Of a stretch of DNA of 64,000 bases, positions 1-9,900 are shown piece after piece. Origin of the DNA: Paraphaeosphaeria minitans (taxonomy: Eukaryota > Ascomycota > Dothideomycetes > Pleosporales > Didymosphaeriaceae). Location: contig WJXW01000003.1 in assembly GCA_015832175.1 (NCBI GenBank), forward strand, positions 3,782,001 through 3,846,000, in the 5' to 3' direction. How positions within the stretch are numbered: position 1 is the first letter of the stretch; each line of letters starts with the position of its first letter. Below the pieces are notes generated by a model, which did no database searches, was not told the DNA's origin, and was given only the letters and a program-made list of their open reading frames with translations. Made by a program: the position numbers and the translations under genes.

Positions 1-415
1 GTTGAAGGGTCTCCGGCTTCCGGGTCGGTGAGTTGGTACAATGCCACCGCGGCGTCTTCGGCGTTTTCGAACTGGAGGTTGAGAGACGAGTCGTGCACCC
101 AGCGGTCTTGCTTTAATCTCGGGGCCACACCTGATTCAACGAGGTAGTAAACGGCGTCACCGGGATTGAAGCCATCTACGCCCTGCAGATTGAGGGTCTC
201 GGGCCATTGCTCGACTTGCCGACCTGGGCGCTCGTCGAGGTTCTCGTAGTACGCGGCGGGCAAAGGCGCATCGTTGACGGTAGTGTCGTTGTTCTGCTGC
301 GCGCATTCGATTAGGTTCTCGAATCAGCCTGGGTGCGCGGGAGAATAGGTACCTCGGTGGTTTCCGTCGCAGGCAGCGCGCTCGCGTCAAAGTCTATGTC
401 CATGTCAATATCCAT
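1..415 (-). CDS. NCBP3-like (DUF2414) RNA-binding protein, 5' part only
   Basis: The gene runs off the left edge, so only the N-terminal part is present. I start it at the ATG at 413-415, which opens an acidic leader (MDIDMDIDFDASALP). A 56-nt intron (352..297, GT..AG, with CTAAT near its 3' end) joins in phase 0 to an exon reading through to base 1. That exon contains WPETLNLQGVDGF, then a tryptophan strand (RWVHDSSLNLQF) and AAVALYQL. The order L-x-L-x-GVD, then W-x-D-S-S-x-N-L-x-F, then A..AL matches the RRM-like DUF2414 domain of nuclear cap-binding protein subunit 3. In animals that protein binds capped RNA with NCBP1; the role here is by analogy. No homology search was possible, and the C-terminal part is not visible. 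Confidence 0.6.
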
Positions 416-874
416 CTTGAAGAGAGTGCCGCGACGTTCGGGGTGTGAGGGTGTGTGTCTGCGAGTGGGGCGAGGCGCGCCCTTGTCTTTTGGCGTGGAG
501 CTTGCTGCTAGAGCTCGGACCACCTTACACGACTACAACCGCGTTGCAAGCAAACAAGAATCGGTCCTGTTCTAGAGCAACCATTCTGCCTTCTTGAATG
601 TAGAAGCTACGTCCCATATATATGCGTAGTATCGTGCAGACGGCAATATTCGGCATATCTCCGCAGCCTTATGGCGAGATTCGCCTTGCCTCGAACCACA
701 TCTGGGACAATGAACCGTCATATCCGCAATCAAGGTAACATGTTTCTCTTCCTTGGTCACAGTGTAGATAACGATTAACCAAGTCTATTCATTGGATACA
801 CTGGCAATGCATGGCTTCACTAGACAGGTATCCAACAAAAGCACATTGCACGCATAATGCTGCAGCTGTCCAAC
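416..874. other. Intergenic, no gene seen
   Basis: This lies between the start of the NCBP3-like gene and the 3' end of the SDR gene. The small open frames have no recognisable motif and no usable splice partners. A TATATATG stretch lies near 618. Confidence 0.5.
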
Positions 875-1727
875 CTAGATACAGCGCCCTCCATCCACTT
901 CAAGATTGACTCCTGTGATGAACTTCGCATCAGAGCTTGCCAGAAAAACGGCAGTTGAGGTGACATCGTCGATCTCGCCGATACGACCCATAGGAACATT
1001 GGAGATGAAGTTCTTTCTGTTCTCCGGCGTATCTGGAACGCCCGTAAAGTGCGAAAAGAGTCCCGTACTAGTGACCAGTGGGCAGATCGACACTACCCTG
1101 ATCTGGTGCGGTCCGTACTCTGCTGCTAGACCTTTCGTGGCCTAAATGTAAGGTCAGCCTGGATTCACTGTGTACAGTCTTGGGAATATACATTAGCAAC
1201 AGCACCCTTAGACGCGTTGTACCAAACTAATCCTGGCCGCGGTCGAGAGGCGCCAACGCTTGCTATATTGATGATGACGCCTCCTTCTTTCCTCTCGATT
1301 GCCTGCGAGACCCATGCGTTGCAACCGAGGAAGATGCCCTTCACATTAACGTCGAAGACTCTTTGGAACTCTTCTTCAGTGACGTCAATCGTCGGTTTGT
1401 TTCTGTAGCTTGTTCCGGCATTGTTGACCAGTACATCGCATTTTCCAAACCGTTGAATTGCTGCATCGACAGCAGACATCCAGTCTGCCGTCTTGGTCAC
1501 GTCCATCTTGTGGAAGGCCATGGCTGAGGGGTTAGACTGAACAGTCGCATTCCCGCCGTCTTCGTTGACATCGCAGACAAGTACCTTGGCGCCTTCTGCA
1601 GCAAATACCTGAGATATACCCGCCCCGAATCCAGACCCACCGCCTGTCGTAGATTAGTATTGCGTCAGACTTTCAGTCGGGGCACTTTACCAGTGACGAG
1701 AGCAACTTTGCCGTCGAGTCGACCCAT
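875..1727 (-). CDS. Short-chain dehydrogenase/reductase (SDR), classical type
   Basis: NAD(P)-dependent oxidoreductase of unknown substrate, 251 aa. Three exons: 1727..1691, 1643..1192 and 1141..875; the introns are 47 and 50 nt with GT..AG ends, and the phases close. Splicing builds the N-terminal nucleotide site VTGGGSGFG, then DVN before the second fold unit, LVNNAG (NAG motif), IINIAS with the catalytic Ser region, and YNASK as the YxxxK active site. The second intron falls just after the active site and restores ATKGLAAEYGPHQIRV. The C-terminus (GVNLEVDGGRCI) is the usual SDR ending. It is divergently arranged with the succinate-semialdehyde dehydrogenase gene across 623 bp, so the two may share a promoter and act on related substrates; that is inference. 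Substrate cannot be read from sequence. Confidence 0.9.
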
Positions 1728-2350
1728 GATTGACTCGTAGTGTCAAGATGTGTTATCGAAGTCAATGATGGAGCAGGTACAGAGAGTCACACCAGTCGTC
1801 CAAGAATGCGCGGTCCTCTCCCCGCCTTTCTATCCCCACCGTTTGCTTGTCAGGTGGCTCTTATCTACCGAGGCCGTGGCTACGTTGGGATTCCTCAGTG
1901 AGGGGAATCACTGACGTCGTTGGAGTACCTACCTAGGTAGGCCTGTCCGCCAAGACTAATACAAAGTGTACCAAGAGCATCCAAATAGCCAGTCAGAATG
2001 TTACTCATACAACCATATAGCCTTTTAGGGCGCATTTGCATCCCAGCTCCTCTCCGGATAGCCTGTTTGGGTTCGATAGAAGTGGTGCTGACGAATGATG
2101 GTGATCGCTCGGGTGCGGACAAGGTGGGGTCAATGGATGTCGTAGCTGCACCTCCGAACAGCAGCATGCCGTAGCGCCTTCCGATAAATGGACAGTCGAG
2201 CCCCTCAAATACAAATCTTAGAATACTCAACTGGCTCGTCGCTCTCAAGCTGCACCCCAGTAGACCTGCAAGATATCGAGAGCACAATTCGCCCGCAGTC
2301 GCATAGATTTCTGAAACCCTCTGCTCCCGGGAATAACCACAAATGTCAAT
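1728..2350. promoter_or_regulatory. Divergent intergenic region between SDR and SSADH genes
   Basis: This 623-bp spacer separates two divergent oxidoreductase genes and must hold both promoters. It includes a TACCTACCTAGGTAGG sequence around 1926-1941, a near-palindrome that recurs elsewhere in the window. Open frames here overlap the SSADH start and show no family motif. Confidence 0.45.
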
Positions 2351-4094
2351 ATGGGTTCAGCACAGAAATATGAGCTACCTTTCAAGGTATGCGAGTAAGT
2401 CTGGACAGAGAGTTCTTCGCTCACCAAGCAGCTCAACAACCCCGATCTTCTACACAGCCTCTCCTTTGTGCATGGAGAATGGAAGAAGTCGAAGTCAGGA
2501 AAGACTTTCGAAGTAGTCGGCGAGTTACACGGTCCACAATACCAATGCCATAATAACAGTGAGAAGATCCTGGCACTGGAAAGGCATGGACGGAGTGCCC
2601 AACCAACGACGCCTCGGACGTAGACGAAGCTGTGCAAAGCTCACAGAGATGTTTTGAAAAGTACAAAAATATCAGCCCACGGGCACGAGCGCAGATGCTC
2701 TTCAAGTGGGACTCGCTCATTCGGGAAAACAAGGAAGATATCGCTACAATACTTGTGTATGAAACGGGCAAGCCGCGCGCCGAAGCTTACGGAGAAATTG
2801 AGTATTCGACCGGCTTCACGTGGTGGTTTGCTGGGGAAGCAGAGCGGATTCAAGGATCTGTCTTCACGCCCGCCTTGCCAGATCGACGAGTTTTTACCAT
2901 TAAACAGCCGCTCGGAGTCGCTGCAGCATTAGTTCCCTGGAACTTTCCGATTGCCATGATTCTGCGGAAGGCCGGAGCTGCACTTGCGGCCGGATGCACT
3001 ATGATTGTGAAGCCTAGCCCGGAGACACCCATCACCATTCTCACCTTAGCCTATCTCGCAGATAAGGCCGGTTTTCCGAAGGGCGCCTTGAATGTTTTGA
3101 CCACAGATCTGGAAAAGACGCCGGAGCTCAGCGAGGCTCTCTGCCGGCATGGTGTGAGTGGCTATACCAGAATGTGATTCCCCGTCGCTAACACTCAACA
3201 GCTGGTCAAAAAGGTCTCATTCACGGGAAGCACCCGTGTCGGAAAGCTGGTCGCAAAGATTTGCTCTGACAACCTGAAGAAAGTCACTCTTGAATTGGGC
3301 GGCAATTGTCCGGTTCTCATCTTCGACGACGCCAACATTGACCAGGCTATGGGCCAGATCTTCGCACTGAAGTACCGCCACGCTGGCCAAGCATGCATCA
3401 CTGCGAACCGTATCTATGTACAATCCGCTATCTTCGACAAGTTCCTCGAGCGGTGGAATGCCGAGACTCAGAAGATTGTCGTCGGTCATGGTGCAGATAA
3501 AGAGACCACCATGGGTCCTGTTACGACACCACGAGGAATCGAAAAAGCACTGGCTCTGGTGAACGATGCCAAGTCAAAGGGAGCGAAAATCCACACGGGT
3601 GGGAACAAGATATCTAAGAATGGCGGCTACTTCTTCGAGCCTACTGTAATCACTGGTGTTACTCCAGACATGGACATCGCCAGCGAAGAGATCTTCGCGC
3701 CAGGTGGGCTACCTCACGTCTGTTCGAGATAGGAGACTGACCACCGTATAGTGTGCACCTTTCTCAAGTTCGATACGGAAGACGAAGTGGTCAAAGCCGC
3801 TAACAACACAAGCATGGGCCTGGCGTCTTACTGCTTTACGAAAAACGTCGATCGCTTATGGAGGTTGTTCGAGAACCTTGAAGCTGGAATGATTGGTCTC
3901 AATACTGGTGAGTAGTGCACTGACTGTAGGGAAAGGAAGCTGCTTATGGATCATCAGGCAACTCTTCAGCCGCTGAATCACCTTTTGGTGGTATCAAGCA
4001 GTCTGGATATGGGAAAGAATCTGGCAAGGATGTCGCGGTGGCCGAATATCTGATCACCAAGACGGGCACTTTCACACTGGAAGGGCAGTCGTAG
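2351..4094 (+). CDS. Succinate-semialdehyde dehydrogenase [NAD(P)+] / aldehyde dehydrogenase
   Basis: Oxidises an aldehyde, probably succinate semialdehyde to succinate in the GABA shunt; 502 aa. Six exons: 2351..2386, 2429..2519, 2567..3153, 3202..3703, 3752..3907, 3958..4094. Intron 2 (2520..2566) begins with GC instead of GT; it is the only nearby break that restores FEVVDPGTGKAWTECP. Visible ALDH landmarks are PWNFPIAM (oxyanion Asn), KPSPETP (cofactor Lys), FTGSTRVGK, the general base Glu in TLELGG (about residue 269), the catalytic Cys in RHAGQACITANR (about 303) and ESPFGGIKQSGYG near the C-terminus. Length and motifs fit the GabD/Uga2 branch, but a broader aldehyde role is possible. 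The ATG was chosen because the 12-residue exon 1 (MGSAQKYELPFK) splices in phase to a typical SSADH N-terminus. Confidence 0.92.
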
Positions 4095-4507
4095 ATTAAT
4101 GCAGAGAAATTGTTGCTATGTAGATAATCCAGGTAGCTGAAGGTTGGTCACGAGCTTGTGTGGGCTGGTTGTATAACCTTTCGCTCTCACCGCATCGCAT
4201 TCAAGCTTCTCTTCTCCCAGGCGATGTCGGAGCTGGCAGAATCTGAGCCCTTTTACTGCTCTCGCTTCACTTGCAAACGCCGCCCGTAGCCGATGCCGCT
4301 CTCCTTTGGTCGCTCCTTCCGCGTTTTCACTCGCCCTGTCTGCCAGTCCGTTCTCTGCGCCCCCGCGTTTCAGCGACGTCAATTCTTCTCTTCTCTTCTC
4401 TTCTCTTCTCTTCTCATTTCCTTTCCTTTCCTGTACTCACTTCTTCGCCATTGTGCGTACTCCTCTTTGCGACCGTTCTCTCGAATAACAGGTGAGTGCG
4501 CAACAAA
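4095..4507. promoter_or_regulatory. Intergenic with TTCTC microsatellite upstream of the BTB-like gene
   Basis: At 4384-4435 there is a (TTCTC)n run passing into TTTCC repeats, about 75 bases before the BTB-like start codon. Pyrimidine-rich tracts of this kind are common just upstream of fungal transcription starts. No gene is seen. Confidence 0.5.
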
Positions 4508-6088
4508 ATGACGCGTAAGCCGGTCTGCTTGCTAGCAGTAATAGCAATGCCTGGCCTCAAGAATGACCCGAATATCTCGCTCGTGCTGGACCAGGATGTT
4601 GTCATTGCAGACGGCGACGGCACCATGACGATCACGCTGTTGAGTCCTGTGGAGGATTCAGTGCGCCACGTTACGGAGGTTCAAGTATCGAGCAGCGTGT
4701 GCTTGAAGAGTTCGTACCTCAGGACAATCATCAATGTCGCGAAGGTAAGATAGGTTGGCTGGCTCATGCTACTACAGTATGAGGACGAAGATCTGAGTAC
4801 AGTGTGCTACCCCAGGGTAGGCAACGCGTAAGCCCTTAGTACTCAGACTTCTTCTCTTGTACTGTGCAGCATGATCTCAATGATAAAATTCTCGCTAACA
4901 CTTTGGGTGAAGGATCCGACGGATATCACTCTGGGTGGTGGCCTGAAGGGCCAGAGTGACGGTATCCACAAAGAAGGCGCCTTGGTGTGGCTTGCGCATC
5001 TGCACAGCCTTTCCTCTGAGCGCATGATGGAGCTAGCACTTAACAAGGTATCCGTCGTTGCCGTTTGGGAAGCTATACAATTGTGGGTGCATCTCGAGAA
5101 GCGTAACGACATCAAGGATCTCCAAGGGTGGTTCAATGAGCTGTACGACACCACTTTCTCGCGAATGGATCTGGACGTGTACATTGCCGGCCTGCTCGTA
5201 TTCCCGTGTCAAGTGTTCGACCACGCGGTCGGATTCGCGCGAATGACGAAGCATCTTGCCTATAACCATCAAGGGGCGATCAAGGAGCAGAGGCCGAAAG
5301 GTATCAAGTTGAAGACACATCACTTGGCTCCCAATGACTTCATTGGTACGTACAAACCTCACTGCAGTCTCGAACATGCCACCATCGTCTTGCAGTAGCT
5401 GCTGTGGCCTGAGATACCATGGTATCACCTCAGCATCGAACAAGGAACCTCGTTACGCGCCTTTGATGATTGCGGAGCAAAGTTTTGCTGACTCTAGTCA
5501 GGACTCATGAACCACGCTCGCGGAGGACTGAAGAGCACCATCCACAAACACATGTGGAAGAAGGCGAACAACGTCTTGCGCTTCGAAACCACGAAGTGCA
5601 GCTGCTGGGATGCGACGATCGGTCAATATCTGGGTATGTATCATCAATTTCGGTCTTCCAAGAGCATCCACATTGACATGTACAACACAGCGGCACTGGT
5701 CCGGATCGACGCATTCACCATCGAAGACGCCCTCCAGCGTTCCTCGTTCCACGAGATTCTCGATCGCATGAAAGACTTCTCGTTCGACTACAACCCGGAG
5801 TGTCGCCGGTGCCGCAGCATCGACTGGGTGTACGTGGTGCAGATGACGAGGCAGGCCGCCCAGGCGTATTTCGACGGCCTGTGTTTGGACTGCATGGACC
5901 GGTCCAAGCCCGAGGGCAAGGAAATGGATGATGAGTATTGGAGGATCAACGCGAGCGTCGAAGATCGATGGGATTCACGATGCCGGGTGCAGCACAAACA
6001 AGCGACGTGGTACGTCTCGTGGCTTGGCCGCGACGATATCAGGCAGAAGTTGCTGAGGGGATCCAACGTCGACGAAGAGGAGGAGTGA
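4508..6088 (+). CDS. BTB/POZ-like domain protein with Cys-rich C-terminus
   Basis: Probable member of a Dothideomycete family with a degenerate BTB fold; function unknown. Exon 1 is 4508..4744 and encodes VVIADGDGTMTITLL and EVQVSSSVCLKSSYLRT, resembling BTB strands and the 'lasts S..F..ml' region. Later exons are 4870..5349, 5396..5421 (26 nt), 5502..5633 and 5691..6088. The link between 4744 and 4870 is uncertain: a 14-nt micro-exon at 4803..4816 is the only split I found that keeps phase, giving about 428 aa. The last intron (5634..5690, GTATGT..ACACAG, 57 nt) is in frame and could be misread as coding. Helices at LSSERMMELALNKV and FDHAVGFARMTKHL follow the BTB part, then RGGLKSTIHKHM. 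Two CxxC pairs near the end (CRRC, CLDC) may bind a metal. Confidence 0.65.
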
Positions 6089-6787
6089 AATGTTGTGAGA
6101 TTGCATCGCAGACATCGGTGTAGGGTTTGAGCGCGGGGAATCCCATGCCGCGGAATGAGATGGGAAAAGGCGCATTCCGGATCTGGCGCTTTGTGATGGA
6201 CACTTCGGGTTGTAGATTCGATTGGGGGTGCACAGCACTCGGAAGAGCTACAAGAGACTTGAAGTTTTCCAAGGGTCGTTGCTACAATACAAGCTTGACA
6301 ACCACACATGCATTCCCACTTTTCATTTCAGGTGATGACCAGCGGCAACCTGCTACCTAGATGGGACGGATGAAGCCTGGCGGGATGTTCTGCCGAAGCT
6401 AGAGACTTTTGATGGGGTTCCTTTTGTCGGACGGATAGGCGGCACATGATAATACCAAGGACAGAATACTCATCCCATCATCTAAGCCCTCCATTGCTAA
6501 CTTGACCTCAAGACACTCTGCGATCCCAAACCAACCCACCGAATCACTCCACCTCCCCTTCCAGACCACAGTTCCCCGTCCCATCCCCCCTAAAGCAGAC
6601 GACAAACATCACAAGTAGACATTGCATGCAAAGTATTTTTCAGCATCATAAAATGCAATTAACTCGCCCGCACCAACTCGTCCGTAGGGTATCATCAAAC
6701 AGTATCGTACAACCAACCTCGCCAAAGCAAAACACCACACAAGACGCGTCGAAGCACGTCGAGATCCACGTATCCCCCCGTAGGTGC
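6089..6787. other. Intergenic, no gene seen
   Basis: This lies between two convergent genes, the BTB-like gene (+) and the His/Thr-rich gene (-). It presumably holds both 3' untranslated regions. No coding pattern or repeat stands out. Confidence 0.5.
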
Positions 6788-7239
6788 CTAGTAAACACGA
6801 CGCGCATTCCGCCCATCGGTGCCGTGCATGCGGCGCGTACCAGCAGCCTCGAACCCGTTAGCCAACCGCATCATAGTCCAGCGTCTCGCAACACCGTCAG
6901 AGAGAGAGTAGAACTTACCTTGAGGCCAGGCCGACGCGTCAACGAGCCGCGGAGTTTCATCAGGGCGCCCGAGACCTTGTCGCCCACGGTGGCGTGGCGC
7001 TTGTGGTGGTGGTGGGCGGTGGTGGTGGATGCACCGTGACGACCCGCAGACGGGGTGGTGCGGGTTGTTTTTGTGGTTGTCGTGGTGGTTGTGGTTGCGG
7101 GGGCGCGGCGGGCGCTGGTGCGGGTGCCGGTGCGGGGGGTGCCCATGAGGCGTGTCTTGAGGCTTGGTTTTGCGCGGGTGGAGCGCGTGGTGCGGGGGGT
7201 GGTGGTGTGGTGGGTGCGGCGGGTGCTTGTGAGAGGCAT
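6788..7239 (-). CDS. Small His/Thr-rich basic protein with conserved C-terminal tail
   Basis: A 126-aa protein of unknown function. Exon 1 is 7239..6919 and exon 2 is 6847..6788, with a 71-nt intron (GTAAGT..GAG|GC). Exon 1 encodes a Thr/Arg/Pro-rich N-terminus (MPLTSTRRTHHTTTPRTTR), a run of eight threonines, then HHHHKRHATVGDKVSGALMK and LRGSLTRRPGLK. The intron then joins AAGTRRMHGTDGRNARRVY at the stop. I recall small fungal proteins with the same plan, a KVxGAxxKLxGxLTxxPGxK core and a GTRRMxGTDGR tail, but no name or Pfam family comes to mind. The composition would suit a nucleic-acid-binding or intrinsically disordered protein; that is inference. Unspliced, the frame runs past the donor and ends in unrelated residues. 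Confidence 0.7.
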
Positions 7240-8475
7240 GGTTGTAGGACTTTTGTTCGTTTGGAGGTGATGTGTAAAGTTGGAGGTGTGGGTTTGGGTT
7301 GTTGTGGGGAGTTGAGCGGGAATTGGGTAGTAGAACAGATGGATTGATGTGCAGTGTAGTGCAGTGTAGTGTAGTGCAGTGTAGTGTAGTGTAGTGCAGT
7401 GTAGTGTAGTGTAGTGCAGTGTAGTGTAGTGCAGTGTGGTGTGGTGTAGTGTAGTGTAGTGTAGTGTAGTGAAGACGGCAAGGAGAGGATACAGGTGCAT
7501 TCTTTATACAACATCAGCAGCATCCTTTGACCAAAACAAGATCCCACACCTCACGCTCCCTACACGGAAGCGATCACCAACCCCCGCTGCCCTGCGTCAT
7601 TGCCATGGCGCAAACCATGGCGTGTGACGAAAGCAGCCGCGTCTGCGAGTAATGTGCCTGATTCCCTGCTGCGGATAATCTTCCACCGTACTTCCCGATG
7701 CGGCACCCACATCCAACATCCATAATGTGATTGATGGACAGGCGCTGGGAATTTGAGATCGGAAGTTCATCCTCTGCTCTGAACCCCGTCATAGCGTTCG
7801 AGTGTCGTTGCTGGACCCTGATTCCGCGATGGAGACGTTATCGATAGGGCTGAGTATGACGTAGCTCCCGCCCGACCATCGTCATCGCGACTCTGCGAAA
7901 GGCTGGAGATTGTTGCAAAGGGGAGATGAGGTGATTGCGAAGAAGCCGTATACCCGGTGGAGGGTTGGACGTCGCTATCAATAGATCGTAAGGTTGATGG
8001 TCAGTCGCATGCGACGTGATCTGGTACAGGGTCGCGGATACTCATCTGGCAGTCTCTACCCCTCAACACCTACTCGCCGTCGCAGCGAGACATGGCGTTG
8101 AAGGCGCTTGTGTTAGTAGGTATATGCTTTCGGTCTGTGCGATGTGGTGGGGTTCTTTGAGGATGCTCTTTTTTGGTATGTTGCTCAAGGACTGAATCCA
8201 CCCTCGTCTACACCCATCAAACAAATCGCATCTGTACGTGCGCTGACAAGAATGGGAGGTTACCGATGCAGAAACCCTCAAGAGAAACCACGCTGTTGGC
8301 ACTTTTCATTGGCACCGGGGCCCACACTTTGTAGGAGAATTGCATGTCCAGTACGCAGTCACTACGTCAGCGAAAATTCACGTTCGGATACAAGTTCATT
8401 GGAAACTTCACATCATGCAATCGACTTTGGATACCCAGCCTCTAAACCAAAATAACAGAACCACATCTCATCAAC
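7240..8475. other. Intergenic, divergent promoters plus repeat
   Basis: This spacer separates the His/Thr-rich gene (-) from the second SDR gene (+). Apart from the pentamer repeat at 7349-7472 I see no gene. A 3' CT/CA-rich leader (around 8440-8475) precedes the SDR start. Confidence 0.45.
7349..7472. repeat. Pentamer tandem repeat GTAGT/GCAGT
   Basis: About 25 copies of a five-base unit alternating between GTAGT and GCAGT with a few GTGGT variants. It lies roughly 110-230 bases upstream of the His/Thr-rich gene start, so within its promoter or 5' leader. Long open frames on the minus strand here (Leu-His-Tyr-Thr repeats) are by-products of the repeat. Confidence 0.85.
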
Positions 8476-9423
8476 ATGTCTTCCAGCAAAGGCCAATTCG
8501 AGTCAGGTAAGGGAACGCCCGGTGCAACCCTGCAGCATCACGAGCTAACAGAACCAGGCTTCCAGCCCGAAGTCCAACACCAGCCCGTCCCGGGTCTGGA
8601 GAGCAAATTGGACCCGCAGCCTCTCTACGAGCACCTTCCCACCCCGGATGGCGGCAAGCAGCTCTACAAAGCGGCCGGCAAGCTCGAGGGCAAGAAGGCC
8701 ATCATCACGGGCGGCGACTCCGGCATCGGCCGGTCCACGGCGATCCTCTACGCCATGGAGGGCGCCGACGTCTTCATCGCGTACCTGAAGCAGGAGCAGG
8801 AAGACGCCGAGCAGACCAAGAAGATGGTCGAGGCCAAAGGCCGCAAGTGCCACCTGCACCCCACGGACCTGACCTCGCGGGAGAACTGCCAGAAGCTCGT
8901 CGAGGAGGCGCTCAAGCAGCTCGGCGGCATCGACATCCTCGTGAACAACGCCGCGTACCAGATGGTCTGCGACGACATCAAAGACCTCGGAGAGGAGCAG
9001 TGGCTGTACACGTTCGACGTCAACATCCACCCGTACTTCTACCTCGCAAAGTACTGCCTCCCCCACATGGAGGCCGGCTCCACCATCATCAACAACGCCT
9101 CCATCAACGCGTACGTCGGCCGGCCCGATCTGCTCGACTACACCACCACCAAGGGTGCCATCGTGTCCTTCACGCGCGCGCTGTCAAACCAGTATGTCGG
9201 CAAGGGCATCCGGGTCAACGCCGTTGCGCCGGGTCCCGTCTGGACGCCGTTGATCCCCGCGACCATGGGCGACGAGCAGATGAAGAACTTCACCGCGCCC
9301 ATGGGCAGGCCGTCGCAGCCTGCCGAGATCGGGACCGTCTTCGTGTTCCTGGCGAGCGCGGACAGCAGTTCGATCAGCGGGCAGACTATCCACGCCAACG
9401 GAGGCACCGTCGTCAACGGCTAA
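8476..9423 (+). CDS. Short-chain dehydrogenase, glucose/ribitol dehydrogenase-like stress type
   Basis: NAD(P)-dependent SDR, 298 aa if spliced. The first 31 bases (8476..8506) are followed by a likely 51-nt in-frame intron (8507..8557, GTAAGG..GCTAACAG..CCAG). Removing it joins MSSSKGQFESG to FQPEVQHQPVPGLESKLDP, a lead-in typical of the YhdF / general-stress-protein-39 subgroup. Motifs in order are IITGGDSGIGR (cofactor loop), a DLTS acidic turn, ILVNNAAYQ, IINNASIN with the catalytic Ser, DYTTTKGA (YxxxK) and VNAVAPGPVWTPL. The C-terminus (GQTIHANGGTVVNG) is complete. Bacterial relatives act on glucose or other polyols under stress; the substrate here is unknown. Confidence 0.9.
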   Translation: MSSSKGQFESGKGTPGATLQHHELTEPGFQPEVQHQPVPGLESKLDPQPLYEHLPTPDGGKQLYKAAGKLEGKKAIITGGDSGIGRSTAILYAMEGADVFIAYLKQEQEDAEQTKKMVEAKGRKCHLHPTDLTSRENCQKLVEEALKQLGGIDILVNNAAYQMVCDDIKDLGEEQWLYTFDVNIHPYFYLAKYCLPHMEAGSTIINNASINAYVGRPDLLDYTTTKGAIVSFTRALSNQYVGKGIRVNAVAPGPVWTPLIPATMGDEQMKNFTAPMGRPSQPAEIGTVFVFLASADSSSISGQTIHANGGTVVNG

Positions 9424-9535
9424 GCTGCTCGTCTGTGACGGGCGGGGGATGTTGTGGAAATGCGGGATGCGTATATAATGATGATCTTAACCTACATGGT
9501 TGCTCCATCTGGTCGTCGAGGTTCGTAACGGACTG

Positions 9536-9900
9536 CTGGTGATATTTTACAAATTGCCGGTGATATTTTTTACAAATTGCTGGTCATCTTTTTTACAAAT
9601 TGCTGGTCATCTTTTTTACAAATTGCTGGTCATCTTTTTTACAAATTGCTGGTCATCTTTTTTACAGATTGCTAGTGATATTTTTTACAAATTGCTGGTG
9701 AACTTTACAAGCTGCTGGTTAACTCACAAACTGCTGTTAACTTTACAAATTGCTGGTGATAGTTAATAAACTGCCGATGATATTTTTACAAACTGCTGGT
9801 GATATTTTACAAACCGCTGGTGATAGTTTACAGACTGCCGGTGATATTTTCACAAATTGCTGGTGATATTTGTACAAACTGCTGGTCAACTTTACAAACT
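9536..9900. repeat. Degenerate 23-bp minisatellite
   Basis: About 15 head-to-tail copies of TTTTTTACAAATTGCTGGTC-type units. The central copies (about 9563-9660) are nearly identical with a period of 23; the flanking ones decay to 20-22 bases (TGATATTTTACAAACTGCTG). It begins about 110 bases past the SDR stop. The plus-strand frame is open across most of the array, but the translation is only repeat-derived. Confidence 0.85.

Noticed and set aside
572..760. Small minus-strand frame with a CPRCG motif
   Set aside because: One CxxC pair in 62 residues without a partner pair or family match.
7349..7472. CRISPR-like array
   Set aside because: Direct repeats without spacers in a nuclear fungal genome; simple tandem repeats.
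6871..7547. Long minus-strand frames with Leu-His-Tyr-Thr repeats
   Set aside because: They run through the GTAGT/GCAGT array; only the part from 7239 down to 6919 matches a conserved protein once spliced.
8545..9066. 173-codon antisense frame inside the stress SDR gene
   Set aside because: Shadow of a strongly biased coding sequence on the other strand.
9500..9766. Plus-strand frame rich in Phe/Leu/Trp after the SDR gene
   Set aside because: Translation of the 23-bp minisatellite only.
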